The notes beneath the pieces are model-generated. The model did not search any database, was not told the DNA's origin, and saw only the letters and a list, made by a program, of their open reading frames with translations. From positions 1 through 64,000 of the forward strand of contig JAMORY010000032.1 of the NCBI GenBank assembly GCA_027063305.1: a DNA stretch of 64,000 nucleotides, written 5' to 3'. This DNA is from Sulfurovum sp. (lineage in GTDB: Bacteria; Campylobacterota; Campylobacteria; Campylobacterales; Sulfurovaceae). The position numbers and the translations under genes are program-made. How positions within the stretch are numbered: position 1 is the first letter of the stretch; every line of letters starts with the position of its first letter. Positions 44,411 to 53,761 of the stretch are shown here, one piece after another.

Positions 44411-44791
44411 ATGGCTAGACCACGAAAAGCAGAGGAAGATAAAAGAGCTTATCGTACTACCGTATGGGCTAGTAGAGAGGAACATTTGATTATGCAAACA
44501 AGAGCTAGAGCTACTGGACTATCACTTAGCACCTACCTCCGTAATCTTGGATGTTCATATCCTATCAAAAGCAGAGCCGATCAATATCTACTCTCTTTGT
44601 TGGTATCTGCCAAAAATGAATTAGGCAGACAAGGAGGTCTTTTAAAATTGTACCTCTCTAAAACAGATAGAAAAGAGAATTTAGGAAGTAAGACTCCAGA
44701 GGATATTGATTACATTTTGGAGAGTATAGAGCAGAAACAAAATCATCTGATTTCTATAGCAGAGCAGGTGCTAAGGGAAATGAAAAAATGA
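44411..44791 (+). CDS. MobC/TraJ-like relaxosome accessory protein
   Basis: From ATG at 44411 this is 126 residues: MARPRKAEEDKRAYRTTVWA, SREEHLIMQTRARATGLSLS, TYLRNLGCSYPI. A strand-helix-helix of this kind with a T-L-S-x-Y/F-L-R segment is the ribbon-helix-helix of MobC and TraJ proteins, which bind oriT and recruit the relaxase. The TGA overlaps the relaxase ATG. An upstream GTG at 44399 is less likely as a start. Confidence 0.8.
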   Translation: MARPRKAEEDKRAYRTTVWASREEHLIMQTRARATGLSLSTYLRNLGCSYPIKSRADQYLLSLLVSAKNELGRQGGLLKLYLSKTDRKENLGSKTPEDIDYILESIEQKQNHLISIAEQVLREMKK

Positions 44792-46422
44792 TAGTCAAAC
44801 AAATTCCTAAAAAACAAGCAGGTAAAGGCTCATTTGGAGGTCTTGCCGATTACATCTTGGATAAAGCCAATGGCGGAGAAAAAGTCGATTGGATAGAAGC
44901 TAGCAATCTACCTTTTGAAGATATAGACAGCAATATTGCTTTTGTCCAGGAAGTACAAAAAATGAATGCCACAGCAAAGGGAGATCAAGTATTGCATTTT
45001 GTTTTTAGTTTCCAAGAGGGAGAGATCCCTAGCAGAGAAGTACAACATGATATAGAGGGTGAGTTTATCCGCACTCTTGGACTGGAAGATCATCATAGGA
45101 TCTCTGTAGCTCATAACAATACCAATAACTATCATGTGCATGTAGCGGTTAATATGATACACCCTGAGACGCATACGCTTGTAGATCCATATAGAAGTAA
45201 AATGAAACTCCAGAAAAAGGCAGCAGAATTGGAAGTAAAACATAAACTTCAAACCGATAACCACATACCAAACTATATCCTTGAAGAGCAAGGCATTAAA
45301 AAAGCTGCTGCCACCTCTCCTACTCCAGAAAAAATCAAAAGCCAAGAAATCCACTCTGGAGTAGATAGCCTTTTAACTTGGATCAAGGAGGAAGCCTTAG
45401 AGGACATCAAAGAGGTACTCAAAGATCCTAAATCATCCCTGGAGGATTTACACCAGGTATTAGCAGATTACAATCTGGAGATCAAGCCTAGAGGTAACGG
45501 TATTGTCATTGCAGACAAGACCAGGAAACTATTTGTAAAAGCCTCCGATGTTCACAGAGACTTATCCAAAGGTAAGCTTACTAAGAGGTTTGGAGAGTTC
45601 AAAACCTCTAAAATTACTACCACTCCAAAAAAGAAATTCGGCAGACCAGTAAACGAGTATTGGAAACGATACCAGGAACTATCTACACAGAAGAGATCCA
45701 CCAAAATAGAAGAGTTACGACTTGAAAAGTTAGCAAGAGAGACACTTAGAAAACAGATCAAAGAGAAATATGCAGCACGGATCCAAAAGATCCAAGCAGA
45801 TCCTCTTATCAATAAACGACACAAAGCAGAGGCAAGAAAAAAAGTCTATGCACAGCGTAAGGCAGAATTGGCAGCACTTACCAAGACATTTAGTGAAAAG
45901 CGTACAGAGATCTACTCCAGGACCAAACAGACATCCTACAAAGAGTACCTAATGGAATTGGCACTCTCTGGAGATGAGGGAGCATTAAAAGAACTCCGAA
46001 AACAGAAACAAGAGATCAAGCCAGATGATAAGGTACTGATGCACCCTAAGAAAAAAGTATCACACTCCATCTTTAAGAGTTTCATATCCAAGATTACCAA
46101 ACAGGGTAATGCAGTTTATGAAGTTGGTAAAAACTCAACTGTAACGGATAAGGGAGATCATCTTAAACTCTCTTTGGAATCCAAGAGTGATGAGGCAATG
46201 CTACAAGCCCTTAAAATGGCGGTAGCCAAGTATGGTAATACTTTGGATATTCAAGGCAATCTTGAATTTAAAAAGCGTGTACTCATGGTAACTCAAAAAT
46301 ACGAGCTAAAAGTGAACTTTGCAGATCCGCAGATGCAGAAGATCAAGAGTGAGATGCAGAAACAGACTCAAACACAAAATACAAACAAAACCAAAAACTC
46401 TAAGAAAGGAATATCAAGATAA
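44788..46422 (+). CDS. MOBP-family relaxase (TraI/VirD2-like)
   Basis: A 544-residue DNA-nicking enzyme that cuts oriT and pilots the strand. The catalytic residues fall at the same numbers as in RP4 TraI: Tyr22 (GLADYILD), Ser74 (LHFVFSF) and His116 in NYHVHVAVN, with His109 in SVAHNN. The nuclease domain spans about 1-260. A lysine-rich coiled-coil region and a C-terminal domain (residues about 420-520, AMLQALKMAVAKYGNTLDIQG, like LPD7-type) follow. The gene overlaps both neighbours. Confidence 0.93.
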   Translation: MIVKQIPKKQAGKGSFGGLADYILDKANGGEKVDWIEASNLPFEDIDSNIAFVQEVQKMNATAKGDQVLHFVFSFQEGEIPSREVQHDIEGEFIRTLGLEDHHRISVAHNNTNNYHVHVAVNMIHPETHTLVDPYRSKMKLQKKAAELEVKHKLQTDNHIPNYILEEQGIKKAAATSPTPEKIKSQEIHSGVDSLLTWIKEEALEDIKEVLKDPKSSLEDLHQVLADYNLEIKPRGNGIVIADKTRKLFVKASDVHRDLSKGKLTKRFGEFKTSKITTTPKKKFGRPVNEYWKRYQELSTQKRSTKIEELRLEKLARETLRKQIKEKYAARIQKIQADPLINKRHKAEARKKVYAQRKAELAALTKTFSEKRTEIYSRTKQTSYKEYLMELALSGDEGALKELRKQKQEIKPDDKVLMHPKKKVSHSIFKSFISKITKQGNAVYEVGKNSTVTDKGDHLKLSLESKSDEAMLQALKMAVAKYGNTLDIQGNLEFKKRVLMVTQKYELKVNFADPQMQKIKSEMQKQTQTQNTNKTKNSKKGISR

Positions 46423-46655
46423 TGCTACTAGATAGAATAGATCAAAAACTCGATGAAATATTACAGATCCACAGAAGCCTACCTACATGGATACCTTTAT
46501 CACAACAGTATGCAGAAGAGTGTGGCTATAAAACTATAGATGGTTTGCGTAAATGGTGCTATAACAACCTGCCTCCAGAGCTATTTGAAAAACATGGAAA
46601 AAACTGGTTTATCCATGTATCAGCTCTTCATTTGGTAAAGAGAAAGGTAGTATAA
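46422..46655 (+). CDS. Small HTH-like protein before the integrase
   Basis: A 77-residue protein: a short coiled N-terminus (LLDRIDQKLDEILQIHRSLP), then WIPLSQQYAEECGYKTIDGL, RKWCYNNLPPELFEKHGKNW and FIHVSALHLVKRK. The pattern of a helix-turn-helix followed by a wing resembles excisionase or AlpA-like proteins. It overlaps the relaxase stop and its TAA lies within the integrase TATAAT box. It is a candidate recombination directionality factor. Confidence 0.6.
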   Translation: MLLDRIDQKLDEILQIHRSLPTWIPLSQQYAEECGYKTIDGLRKWCYNNLPPELFEKHGKNWFIHVSALHLVKRKVV

Positions 46656-46675
46656 TGTGTACGCCAACAGCTAAC
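46651..46675 (+). promoter_or_regulatory. Integrase minus-10 box with an overlapping arm-type site
   Basis: TATAAT at 46651-46656 precedes the integrase start. At 46663-46675, near the expected transcription start, lies GCCAACAGCTAAC, the exact inverse of 29582-29594 at the left end. Binding there could repress the integrase. Confidence 0.6.
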
Positions 46676-46689
46676 GAAAGGAAACTAAG

Positions 46690-47748
46690 TTGGCAAGAGT
46701 AACCGTTAATAAGTTTAATATCATCATCCTTGATGATACAGTCAATGGCAAACGCCATAGGCTTACTACAGGAAAAAAAGCAGATGATAGACTATTATCA
46801 TGGTATAAAAAACATTCGGATGAAGAGTTTAAACGACTCTATGAACATAAGTTTGGAAGCATCTCCCAAAAGTTGATCTCTTTTAGAGAGTATGGAGAGT
46901 ATATCTTAAAGATCTCGGATAATGATCGTTCAAAATTCTCTCAAAAAGAGGTTATGCAACAGTTTAATAAATTGTGTGAAACTTTTGGAGATATGGATCT
47001 TTCCCAGATAAGAGCAAGTCATATACTCAAATGGCAGAATGAGTCTGGTTTTGCTCCAAAGACGATACTCAATTATAGAGGTACGCTAAACCTTATTTTA
47101 AAGATGGCTCTTTATGACGAGATTATAGCAAAAAATCCTCTGGAGGTAGTAAAGCCGCCAAATAAACAGTATAAAGAAATATATGTATTCTCCCAGGAGG
47201 ATATGAAAAAGCTTATCGATCATAGCGATGGGCAATTTAAAAATCTTTTGATGTTTAATTTCTTTGCAGGGCTTAGAGGATCTGAAATCATAGCTTTAAA
47301 GTGGGAACATATCGACTTTAAATCTGAAACGATTACTATCGCTCAAAGAGTAAGACAAGGCGATGAAGATCAAACAAAGTCTAAAAGGGTGCGTATCATA
47401 GATATGCTACCACAAGCAAAAGAGGCATTAAAACGGCAGCAGTTACTTACTGGGCTAAAAAGTGAGTATGCTTTTGTTACACAATATGGGCAAAGATACA
47501 ATACTGAAAACACTCTAACTAAAAAGCTAAAAGAGCTTTGCATAGAGTGTGGAATCCGTCCTGGTACGATGAAAACATTAAGAAAAAGTTGTAATACAAT
47601 GCTTAAACAGTATGGTATGCCAACGGATTGGATTTTAGATCAATTAGGTCATATTGAAGATGGTGTAAACAGAGAACACTACACAGGTAAAATCAAGCCT
47701 GATATGTCAAAAATTGGCAGAGTTTTGGCAGAGTTAAATTTTGGATAG
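46690..47748 (+). CDS. int: Tyrosine site-specific integrase
   Basis: The 352-residue recombinase starts at TTG 46690 after an AAAGGAAA ribosome site. The N-terminal arm and core-binding domains precede the catalytic domain with Arg196 (FFAGLRGSE), Arg298 (KTLRKSC), His321 (QLGHIED) and nucleophile Tyr331 (REHYTG). The usual first His of the box II H-x-x-R is Lys295. It lies 30 bases from the 28-bp attachment core in the tRNA-Ser 3' end, and catalyses integration and excision of the element. Confidence 0.95.
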   Translation: MARVTVNKFNIIILDDTVNGKRHRLTTGKKADDRLLSWYKKHSDEEFKRLYEHKFGSISQKLISFREYGEYILKISDNDRSKFSQKEVMQQFNKLCETFGDMDLSQIRASHILKWQNESGFAPKTILNYRGTLNLILKMALYDEIIAKNPLEVVKPPNKQYKEIYVFSQEDMKKLIDHSDGQFKNLLMFNFFAGLRGSEIIALKWEHIDFKSETITIAQRVRQGDEDQTKSKRVRIIDMLPQAKEALKRQQLLTGLKSEYAFVTQYGQRYNTENTLTKKLKELCIECGIRPGTMKTLRKSCNTMLKQYGMPTDWILDQLGHIEDGVNREHYTGKIKPDMSKIGRVLAELNFG

Positions 47749-47777
47749 TCTTAAAATCCGTGTTTTAGGGGATTGTT

Positions 47778-47805
47778 ATGGCGGACAGTGAGGGATTCGA
47801 ACCCT
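47778..47805. repeat. Right attachment site (attR) within tRNA-Ser
   Basis: The 28 bases are identical to 29506-29533 and form the 3' end of the intact tRNA-Ser gene, including the T arm and the encoded CCA. Confidence 0.95.
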
Positions 47806-47869
47806 CGGTACCCTTACGAGTACGCATCCTTAGCAGGGATGTGGTTTCAGCCAACTCACCCAACTGTCC
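47779..47869 (-). tRNA. tRNA-Ser (anticodon GCT), CCA encoded; integration target
   Basis: On the minus strand GGACAGT (47869-47863) pairs with ACTGTCC at the 3' end, followed by discriminator G and encoded CCA. The anticodon loop CTGCTAA gives GCT, and a long variable arm marks a class II tRNA. The element inserted at its 3' end and kept the gene whole. Confidence 0.95.
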
Positions 47870-48065
47870 GCAAATGAAGGATGTAAAGCAAGTAATTTGT
47901 TTTACGGGGGGAATTATGCCTACTAGAAACTTAAATAAACTTTAAAATAGCTATCTTTTACTTTTTTTGTTCTCTTTTTTCTTCCAGGCTAGGTAATAGT
48001 GGGGTAATAATTGCGCGATATAATCGAAAATACTACGTATTATCTAACTTATAGAGGGTAAAGAG

Positions 48066-50708
48066 ATGAGATTACTACGACATTCACTGGTTCTTACCAT
48101 ACTGATCCTGTTCACACTGCTTGGTTCCGCATTTTTTACATACCAGACTTTCGAACAGTTCCATAAACAACAGCAGATACGCCCTGGCATACATGCTTCC
48201 ACATACCTCAAAGAGCTGTCTATACTGATCGATACCATTGACAATGAGGCATTAGAGAGTGCATCATATCTCATACGCCGTACATCAACATCGATGCAGA
48301 TGATGTTGGCCGCACGTGAGAAGACCGACCGTACACTGCTTTCACTCTATCGATCCATTGAAGGAGCGAAACATCTTCAGACACAAGCGGCACAACTGCA
48401 AAAAAGTGTCTCTAAACTACACCGCTCAAGAAGAGCGGTCGTTGCACTTCCAGATAGTGTCATACCTACTATGTTCGAACACTATTACATCGCTATCGAT
48501 ATGCCTTTGGTGCAGCACCTGGATACGATGCTGTTTACCTCTGCATTCGACAAGGAAGCAGCGGAGATACGTCTTTATCAAAAGATACTCACACTTCGTA
48601 TCAACACCGATTTCGAAACACTTATCGGCTATACGGCACTTGCATACAATATGCCACTTAGCACCAAAGAGGTCGAGATACTCAAAGAGATCCAAAATAA
48701 AGAGACTCCACCACACTTTAAGAACTATATCGACGAGACCTCGGCGATCATCCTCTCCTCTATCCTTGAAGAGAGTGATTTTAAAGACCTGACACGTACA
48801 GACAGAGCAGCACTGATCGAAGGTGCTTCAAGCGGTACCTACGGTCTGAATGTCGTAACATGGCTTGAGAAGAACAAAAAGAAACAAGAGGCACTCGCGA
48901 AAGTTGAGAAGCAGCTCTATGAAATGATGAAAGAGAAAGAGAAGGAGCGTACATACAATATCTATGTTCCTATGGCACTCTATGCCCTACTCTCTATCAC
49001 ACTTCTCTATACAGCGTTCAGGCTACTGCTCTTACGTGCAAAACAGATCAAGAACAAGAAGCTCTATGATGATACACGCAGGGATATCGAGCTTGTCTTT
49101 ACTCCTGAGGAGCAAAAGAAACTTCATAGACTTATCGAGAGCGGGAATGTCGATATGATCTACAAGTTCCTGATACAGGCGATCAAGGATGCCAATCATA
49201 CAAAAGATCTCTTCTTAGCCAATATGTCCCATGAGATACGCACCCCACTTAACGGTATCGTCGGATTTACACAGCTTTTAAAAGAGACACGTCCTACAGA
49301 AGACCAAAAAGAGTTCATTGCCGTTATTGAGAAAAGTTCGACTCACCTGCTTAAGATCGTGAACGATATTTTAGATCTTGCGAAGATCAAAGCACAGAAG
49401 ATCGAACTTGAATCCATTCCGTTCGATCCGCTAGACCAGTTTGAAAATGCGGTTGAGACCTATGCAGGGAAAGCCCTCAAAGAGAACATTGACCTAAATG
49501 TCTTTATCGATCCACACCTGCCTACTCCGCTTCTTGGCGATCCTACCAAGATCTCACAGGTACTGGTAAACCTTATTAGCAATGCCATTAAGTTCACCCC
49601 TAAAAACGGAGAGGTCAGTGTAACCGTTGAGCGACGCAGTGAGAGCGACCATGAGGTAGAGATCTATTTTGCCGTCTCCGATACCGGTATCGGTATCTCA
49701 AAAGAGCAGCGTCAAAAGATATTTCAAGCCTTCTCTCAAGCTGATGTATCGACCAGCAGAAAATATGGAGGAACTGGACTGGGACTCTCCATTTCCGGTA
49801 AGCTTATTGAACTGATGGGTGGGAAACTCGGTATCCGCAGTATCGTCCATGAGGGATCGACGTTCTATTTTACGCTGAAACTTTCTAAAACAGCAGAAAC
49901 CAAACCAAGAGAGTGTGAACGCTTCGATGGCGTACGCATCGGTATACTCGATCCACATATGAACCATACCTATCTGCCAAACGATAACCTTGCCAAATAT
50001 CTTGGCTATACCGGTGCACAGGTCGTTCACTATACCGACAATACACTGATGAGAGACCGTGAGGAGGATCATCTTCCACCGATACTCTTCATCGACCATA
50101 AGTTCAGACAGCGTGGAGGAGAGCTTGAAAAACTACTCACACTCGATAGCCGAATCATCCTTCTGACCACAAGTGACCAGAAGCGCAATTTGCAACGCTA
50201 CCGCTCAGAGATCTCCAAGATACTCTATAAACCGGTAACGTTCCATAAGACCATGCGTGCACTCAGCCAAAAAGAAGATACCGTCGAGAAACAACAAGAG
50301 GTAACATTCAGTGACCTGCATATCCTTGTTGCAGAAGACAACAGTATCAACCAACAACTTATAGCAAGGGTACTCAACAATATCGGTGTCGATGTCACTA
50401 TTGCCAATAACGGTGAAGAGGCATTGGAGCTTAGAAAAAAAGGTGAGTTCGATATGATCTTCATGGATATCGAAATGCCTGTTATGGGAGGAATGGAAGC
50501 TACAGCAAAAATATTAGGGTATGAAAGAGAGGGGCAAAATAAGCATATACCTATCATCGCACTGACTGCCAATGCACTTAGTGGTGACAGAGCTAAATAT
50601 CTGGGTGTGGGGATGGACGGCTATCTTGCCAAGCCGATCGACCTATCCGCACTTCGGGAACTTCTTTTATCGTACTTTCCCGACAAAGAGCAAGGGGTAC
50701 AGCTCTAG
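48066..50708 (+). CDS. Hybrid sensor histidine kinase with NIT-like sensor and receiver domain
   Basis: An 880-residue inner-membrane sensor. Two membrane segments (about 8-28 and 297-322) enclose a 265-residue periplasmic domain that looks like a NIT (nitrate/nitrite-sensing type) helical bundle, with the ASYLIRRTSTSMQMMLAAREKTDRTL segment. A HisKA domain has phospho-acceptor His near 389 in NMSHEIRTPLNG. A HATPase has SNAIKF, DTGIGI and GTGLGLSI. A degenerate middle receiver follows (about 620-735), then a true receiver with Asp near 801 (FMDIEMPVMGG). The output target is unknown and no separate regulator gene is adjacent. Confidence 0.9.
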   Translation: MRLLRHSLVLTILILFTLLGSAFFTYQTFEQFHKQQQIRPGIHASTYLKELSILIDTIDNEALESASYLIRRTSTSMQMMLAAREKTDRTLLSLYRSIEGAKHLQTQAAQLQKSVSKLHRSRRAVVALPDSVIPTMFEHYYIAIDMPLVQHLDTMLFTSAFDKEAAEIRLYQKILTLRINTDFETLIGYTALAYNMPLSTKEVEILKEIQNKETPPHFKNYIDETSAIILSSILEESDFKDLTRTDRAALIEGASSGTYGLNVVTWLEKNKKKQEALAKVEKQLYEMMKEKEKERTYNIYVPMALYALLSITLLYTAFRLLLLRAKQIKNKKLYDDTRRDIELVFTPEEQKKLHRLIESGNVDMIYKFLIQAIKDANHTKDLFLANMSHEIRTPLNGIVGFTQLLKETRPTEDQKEFIAVIEKSSTHLLKIVNDILDLAKIKAQKIELESIPFDPLDQFENAVETYAGKALKENIDLNVFIDPHLPTPLLGDPTKISQVLVNLISNAIKFTPKNGEVSVTVERRSESDHEVEIYFAVSDTGIGISKEQRQKIFQAFSQADVSTSRKYGGTGLGLSISGKLIELMGGKLGIRSIVHEGSTFYFTLKLSKTAETKPRECERFDGVRIGILDPHMNHTYLPNDNLAKYLGYTGAQVVHYTDNTLMRDREEDHLPPILFIDHKFRQRGGELEKLLTLDSRIILLTTSDQKRNLQRYRSEISKILYKPVTFHKTMRALSQKEDTVEKQQEVTFSDLHILVAEDNSINQQLIARVLNNIGVDVTIANNGEEALELRKKGEFDMIFMDIEMPVMGGMEATAKILGYEREGQNKHIPIIALTANALSGDRAKYLGVGMDGYLAKPIDLSALRELLLSYFPDKEQGVQL

Positions 50709-50711
50709 CCC

Positions 50712-52295
50712 CTACACATCGGTCGCGACCTTATAGGTCGGATCGTCCTCCTCATAGGTACAGAAAGGCCCTGCGATCTTGAGGGTCTTTTTACAATCCT
50801 CCGAAAGGTGTCTGAGCGTCAGCTTCTTACCTGCTTTACGATACTTCTCTGTCAACGCATCGATCGCTTCTGCACCCGATGAGTCCATTACCCTTGCATT
50901 TTTAAAGTCGATGACCACCTCTTCAGGATCGTTCTCTACATCGAACTGTTCATTGAATGAAGTGACCGAACCGAAAAAGAGCGGACCGTCAAGCTCATAG
51001 ACCTTCTTGTTCCCCTCCGTATGTGTACGTGCAAAGATACGCGCATGCTTCCATGCAAAGACAAGTGCGGAGATGATGATACCGGCAATAACCGCAACCG
51101 CAAGGTCTTCAAAGATGGTAATAACCGTTACTACGACCAATACGAACGCATCGGACTTCGGCATATGCTTGATACGTTTGATCGAAGAGAACTCGAACGT
51201 CCCGATACTCACCATGAACATAATCCCCACCAATACCGCAATAGGAATAGCTGAGATGACATCGGAGAAACTCACGACAAGAGTGATGAGCAAGATAGCC
51301 GCAGTGAATGAAGAGAGCCTTCCAAGTCCACCGGAGGTGAAGTTGATGACCGACTGTCCTATCATCGCACACCCAGCCATACCGCCAAAGAGTCCTGCCG
51401 TGGTGTTACCCAGTCCAAGTGCGATACACTCTTTATTTCCGGAACCACGTTTACCGCCCATCTCATCAAGTACAGAAAGCGTAAGCAAAGACTCGATCAG
51501 CCCCACCAACGCCACAATGACCGCTGTAGGCAAAATGACCTTCAAGGACTCCCAACTAAAGAGCAGATGCCAATCAGGCATGACAAAGTGAGGGAAAGAG
51601 ACGTTCGAGAGGTCTGCCATATCGCCTACGGTCTTGGTATCGATATGCCCGAAGTAGACCACCAAGGTGATCACAACGATCGCAACCAACCCAGCCGGCA
51701 CGGCCTTGCTCAGCTTTGGCAAAAACTGCATGGTCAGCATGGTCGCTGCAATGATGATATACATGACATAGTTCTCTTGGATACTCGCTTTAACGATCTC
51801 GATCCATGAGTGATACTGCTCCATATGTGAGGGTGCCAAGAACGGTAACTGAGCAAGTGCAATGACAATGGCAAGACCGTTGACGAACCCAAAAAGTGCC
51901 GGTTGCGGTACAAGACGGATGAACTTCCCCATCTTCAACAACCCGATAGCGATCTGAATGAGCCCTGCAATGATCGAAGTGACCAGGATATAGTGCAAGA
52001 CCATCATCGAGAGCGCTTCGGTATCAAGACCCGGATAGTGCTGTTTGACCCACAACCCCAACGATACGAATACCACCGCAACCGAACCGGTCGCTCCCGA
52101 GATCATCCCCGGTTTACCACCCAGAATGGATGTGATAAGCCCAATGATAAACGCCGCATAGAGTCCCACCACAGGAGAGACCCCTGCAATAAATGAAAAC
52201 GCGATCGCTTCTGGCACCAATGCCACAGCGACCAACGCACCTGAGAGTATGTCGTTTTTAATATTCTGTCTGGAATATTTCTGTATATCGAACAA
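50712..52295 (-). CDS. SulP-family anion permease with STAS domain
   Basis: A 527-residue transporter with the SulP opening (NDILSGALVAVALVPEAIAF, then GVSPVVGLYAAFIIG), about a dozen membrane helices, and a C-terminal STAS domain (LFFGSVTSFNEQF, VVIDFKNARVMDSSGAEAID). It probably moves sulfate or bicarbonate. In autotrophic relatives a bicarbonate role is as likely as sulfate; sequence alone does not tell. It converges with the histidine kinase, three bases apart. Confidence 0.9.
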   Translation of the reverse strand: MFDIQKYSRQNIKNDILSGALVAVALVPEAIAFSFIAGVSPVVGLYAAFIIGLITSILGGKPGMISGATGSVAVVFVSLGLWVKQHYPGLDTEALSMMVLHYILVTSIIAGLIQIAIGLLKMGKFIRLVPQPALFGFVNGLAIVIALAQLPFLAPSHMEQYHSWIEIVKASIQENYVMYIIIAATMLTMQFLPKLSKAVPAGLVAIVVITLVVYFGHIDTKTVGDMADLSNVSFPHFVMPDWHLLFSWESLKVILPTAVIVALVGLIESLLTLSVLDEMGGKRGSGNKECIALGLGNTTAGLFGGMAGCAMIGQSVINFTSGGLGRLSSFTAAILLITLVVSFSDVISAIPIAVLVGIMFMVSIGTFEFSSIKRIKHMPKSDAFVLVVVTVITIFEDLAVAVIAGIIISALVFAWKHARIFARTHTEGNKKVYELDGPLFFGSVTSFNEQFDVENDPEEVVIDFKNARVMDSSGAEAIDALTEKYRKAGKKLTLRHLSEDCKKTLKIAGPFCTYEEDDPTYKVATDV

Positions 52296-52448
52296 TGCCG
52301 TATCCTTATGAAAAAATTTCGGAATTTTACCATAATTGTCTATTATGGGGTTAATGGAGTGCTACTCCCCTAAAAAAGGGCATTTGTTAATCTTCCATAA
52401 ACCCTCATCATTTATAATTTCTGTTTCCAAAACAGATAACAGGAGGGA

Positions 52449-52742
52449 ATGATGAAAAAAAAGAACAGAGCGCTTCACCTTGAGATCAGTGCTATCCTTC
52501 TGAAGTACGACCCTATGGACGTAGGCGCTGCCATCATTGAAGATGACGAGTATGACCTTGAAGCGGCAACAATCCTCTCTCGCATCAGGGAGGTACACTC
52601 CAAAGAGGAACTGACTGACATCGTCTATGAGGAATTCCAGAGCTGGTATGGCAAGGATGCTGTGGGAGAGCGTGACCTTTATGAGAAGATGGCTTCCGAG
52701 ATATGGGAAGTCTGGCACCGCTACAACAAGAGTGCGGCATGA
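52449..52742 (+). CDS. Conserved-type small acidic protein before sixA
   Basis: A 97-residue acidic protein (KKKNRALHLEISAILLKYDP, EVHSKEELTDIVYEEFQSWY, EIWEVWHRYNKSAA) with an AGGAGGG ribosome site and two adjacent ATGs. It is helical and has no known motif that I recognise. Its TGA overlaps the ATG of sixA (ATGA), so they are coupled. Confidence 0.7.
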   Translation: MMKKKNRALHLEISAILLKYDPMDVGAAIIEDDEYDLEAATILSRIREVHSKEELTDIVYEEFQSWYGKDAVGERDLYEKMASEIWEVWHRYNKSAA

Positions 52743-53212
52743 AAAGGCTCTACCTTGTCCGCCATGCCAAATCGAGCTGGAAGGATTTCACCCTTAACGA
52801 CTTCGACAGACCCCTGAACAAACGCGGCAAGCGTGACGCACCCTTTATGGCACAAAAACTCAAAGAGATGGGAGAGAAGCCCAACATCATCATCTCCTCA
52901 CCTGCCAAACGCACCAAAAAGACAGCACAGCATTTCACCCGGACATTTGATGTACCGCTCATCCTTGATGACCGTCTTTATGAAGCGTATACCAGTGATT
53001 TTGAAGCTGTACTCAAAGAAGCCTTTGAAAGGTATGAGAGTGTCATGCTGGTCTCTCACAACCCTGGTCTGACCATGTTCAATGACGAGATCTCTAACAA
53101 ACCCATCTTCAACATTCCCACCACAGGCATCGTAACCATAGACATCAAAGAGCTTGACCCGTTCAAAGGGAAACAGCGCTTTTTTATTTACCCCAAACAG
53201 TACTATTCGTGA
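52739..53212 (+). CDS. sixA: Phosphohistidine phosphatase SixA-like
   Basis: From the overlapping ATG at 52739 this is 157 residues of the histidine phosphatase superfamily: catalytic LVRHAKSSW with His8, DRPLNKRGKRDA, SSPAKRTKKTA, and the second catalytic His in LVSHNPGLT. SixA removes phosphate from histidines of phosphotransfer proteins. It converges with the AMMECR1 gene with a 10-base overlap. Confidence 0.9.
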   Translation: MKRLYLVRHAKSSWKDFTLNDFDRPLNKRGKRDAPFMAQKLKEMGEKPNIIISSPAKRTKKTAQHFTRTFDVPLILDDRLYEAYTSDFEAVLKEAFERYESVMLVSHNPGLTMFNDEISNKPIFNIPTTGIVTIDIKELDPFKGKQRFFIYPKQYYS

Positions 53213-53760
53213 TACTCCTCCACCTGATAGACGAATATCTCAGGATGGTTCTCCAAACAGTTTCCCAGTAGCCCTGCCTTTTGGCACAGGTGGGCAAAAA
53301 AGTCTTCAAAGCGCGGCAGCTGCTCCCACACCTGCGGCAAAAAGGTCGCCTGATAGCCACCTAGTTTCAAAATGACCCCATCAACTCCCGGACGCACTTT
53401 CGCTTTGAGGTCTGCGACCGAACTGTAAGGTAGCGGCTTCGGTGGGGTAAGCAAAGAGACCTCGATGGTAACGGCATCGAACTCTTCGGGTGTAAGTGCA
53501 TGAAAACGCGGATCACCGAATGCCGCACTCTTGGCATTTTTCACAATGTCATCATAAAGAGGCTGATGTGCGATAATAGAACCGATACACCCGCGCAGCG
53601 CCCCGTTCTCTTTGGTGTTGAGCGTTACGAATGCCGCCCCCTCTTCATTTAGCCACGGGTTTTCTTCTCTGAGTCTCTCTTTGTCCACCCCGTACGCCAT
53701 CCCCAACTCTTCGGCAATAGCGGCACGGGCAAGTTTTAGCAATACCTCTTTCTTATTCAT
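53203..53760 (-). CDS. amrA: AMMECR1-domain protein (AmmeMemoRadiSam system protein A)
   Basis: A 185-residue AMMECR1 protein with the hallmark LRGCIGSI and a following HQPLYDDIVKNAKSAAFGDPRF. The ending FFAHLCQKAGLLGNCLENHP is conserved. It belongs to a three-gene cluster with a Memo-like protein and a radical SAM enzyme; the joint reaction has not been established as far as I know. The start lies one base after the Memo stop, so they are one transcript. Confidence 0.92.
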   Translation of the reverse strand: MNKKEVLLKLARAAIAEELGMAYGVDKERLREENPWLNEEGAAFVTLNTKENGALRGCIGSIIAHQPLYDDIVKNAKSAAFGDPRFHALTPEEFDAVTIEVSLLTPPKPLPYSSVADLKAKVRPGVDGVILKLGGYQATFLPQVWEQLPRFEDFFAHLCQKAGLLGNCLENHPEIFVYQVEEYHE

Positions 53761-53761
53761 T

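Larger units (their letters stand above)
29506..47805. mobile_element. Integrated mobilisable element in tRNA-Ser(GCT), about 18.3 kb
   Basis: Both ends carry an identical 28-bp sequence matching the 3' end of tRNA-Ser (29506-29533 and 47778-47805). A tyrosine integrase lies next to the intact tRNA. Inside are relaxase, relaxosome and partial P-type transfer genes, a replication gene, excisionase-like genes, a restriction-modification pair and unknown cargo. Base composition is visibly AT-richer than the flanks. No VirB4, VirD4 coupling protein, TrbB, TrbF, TrbG or TrbI is present, so transfer would need a helper, or the element is decaying. Two genes are broken by in-frame TAG. Confidence 0.93.

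Noticed and set aside
29506-47805. A complete self-transmissible conjugative element
   Set aside because: No VirB4/TrbE, VirD4/TraG, TrbB, TrbC, TrbD, TrbF, TrbG or TrbI gene is visible, and trbL is interrupted.
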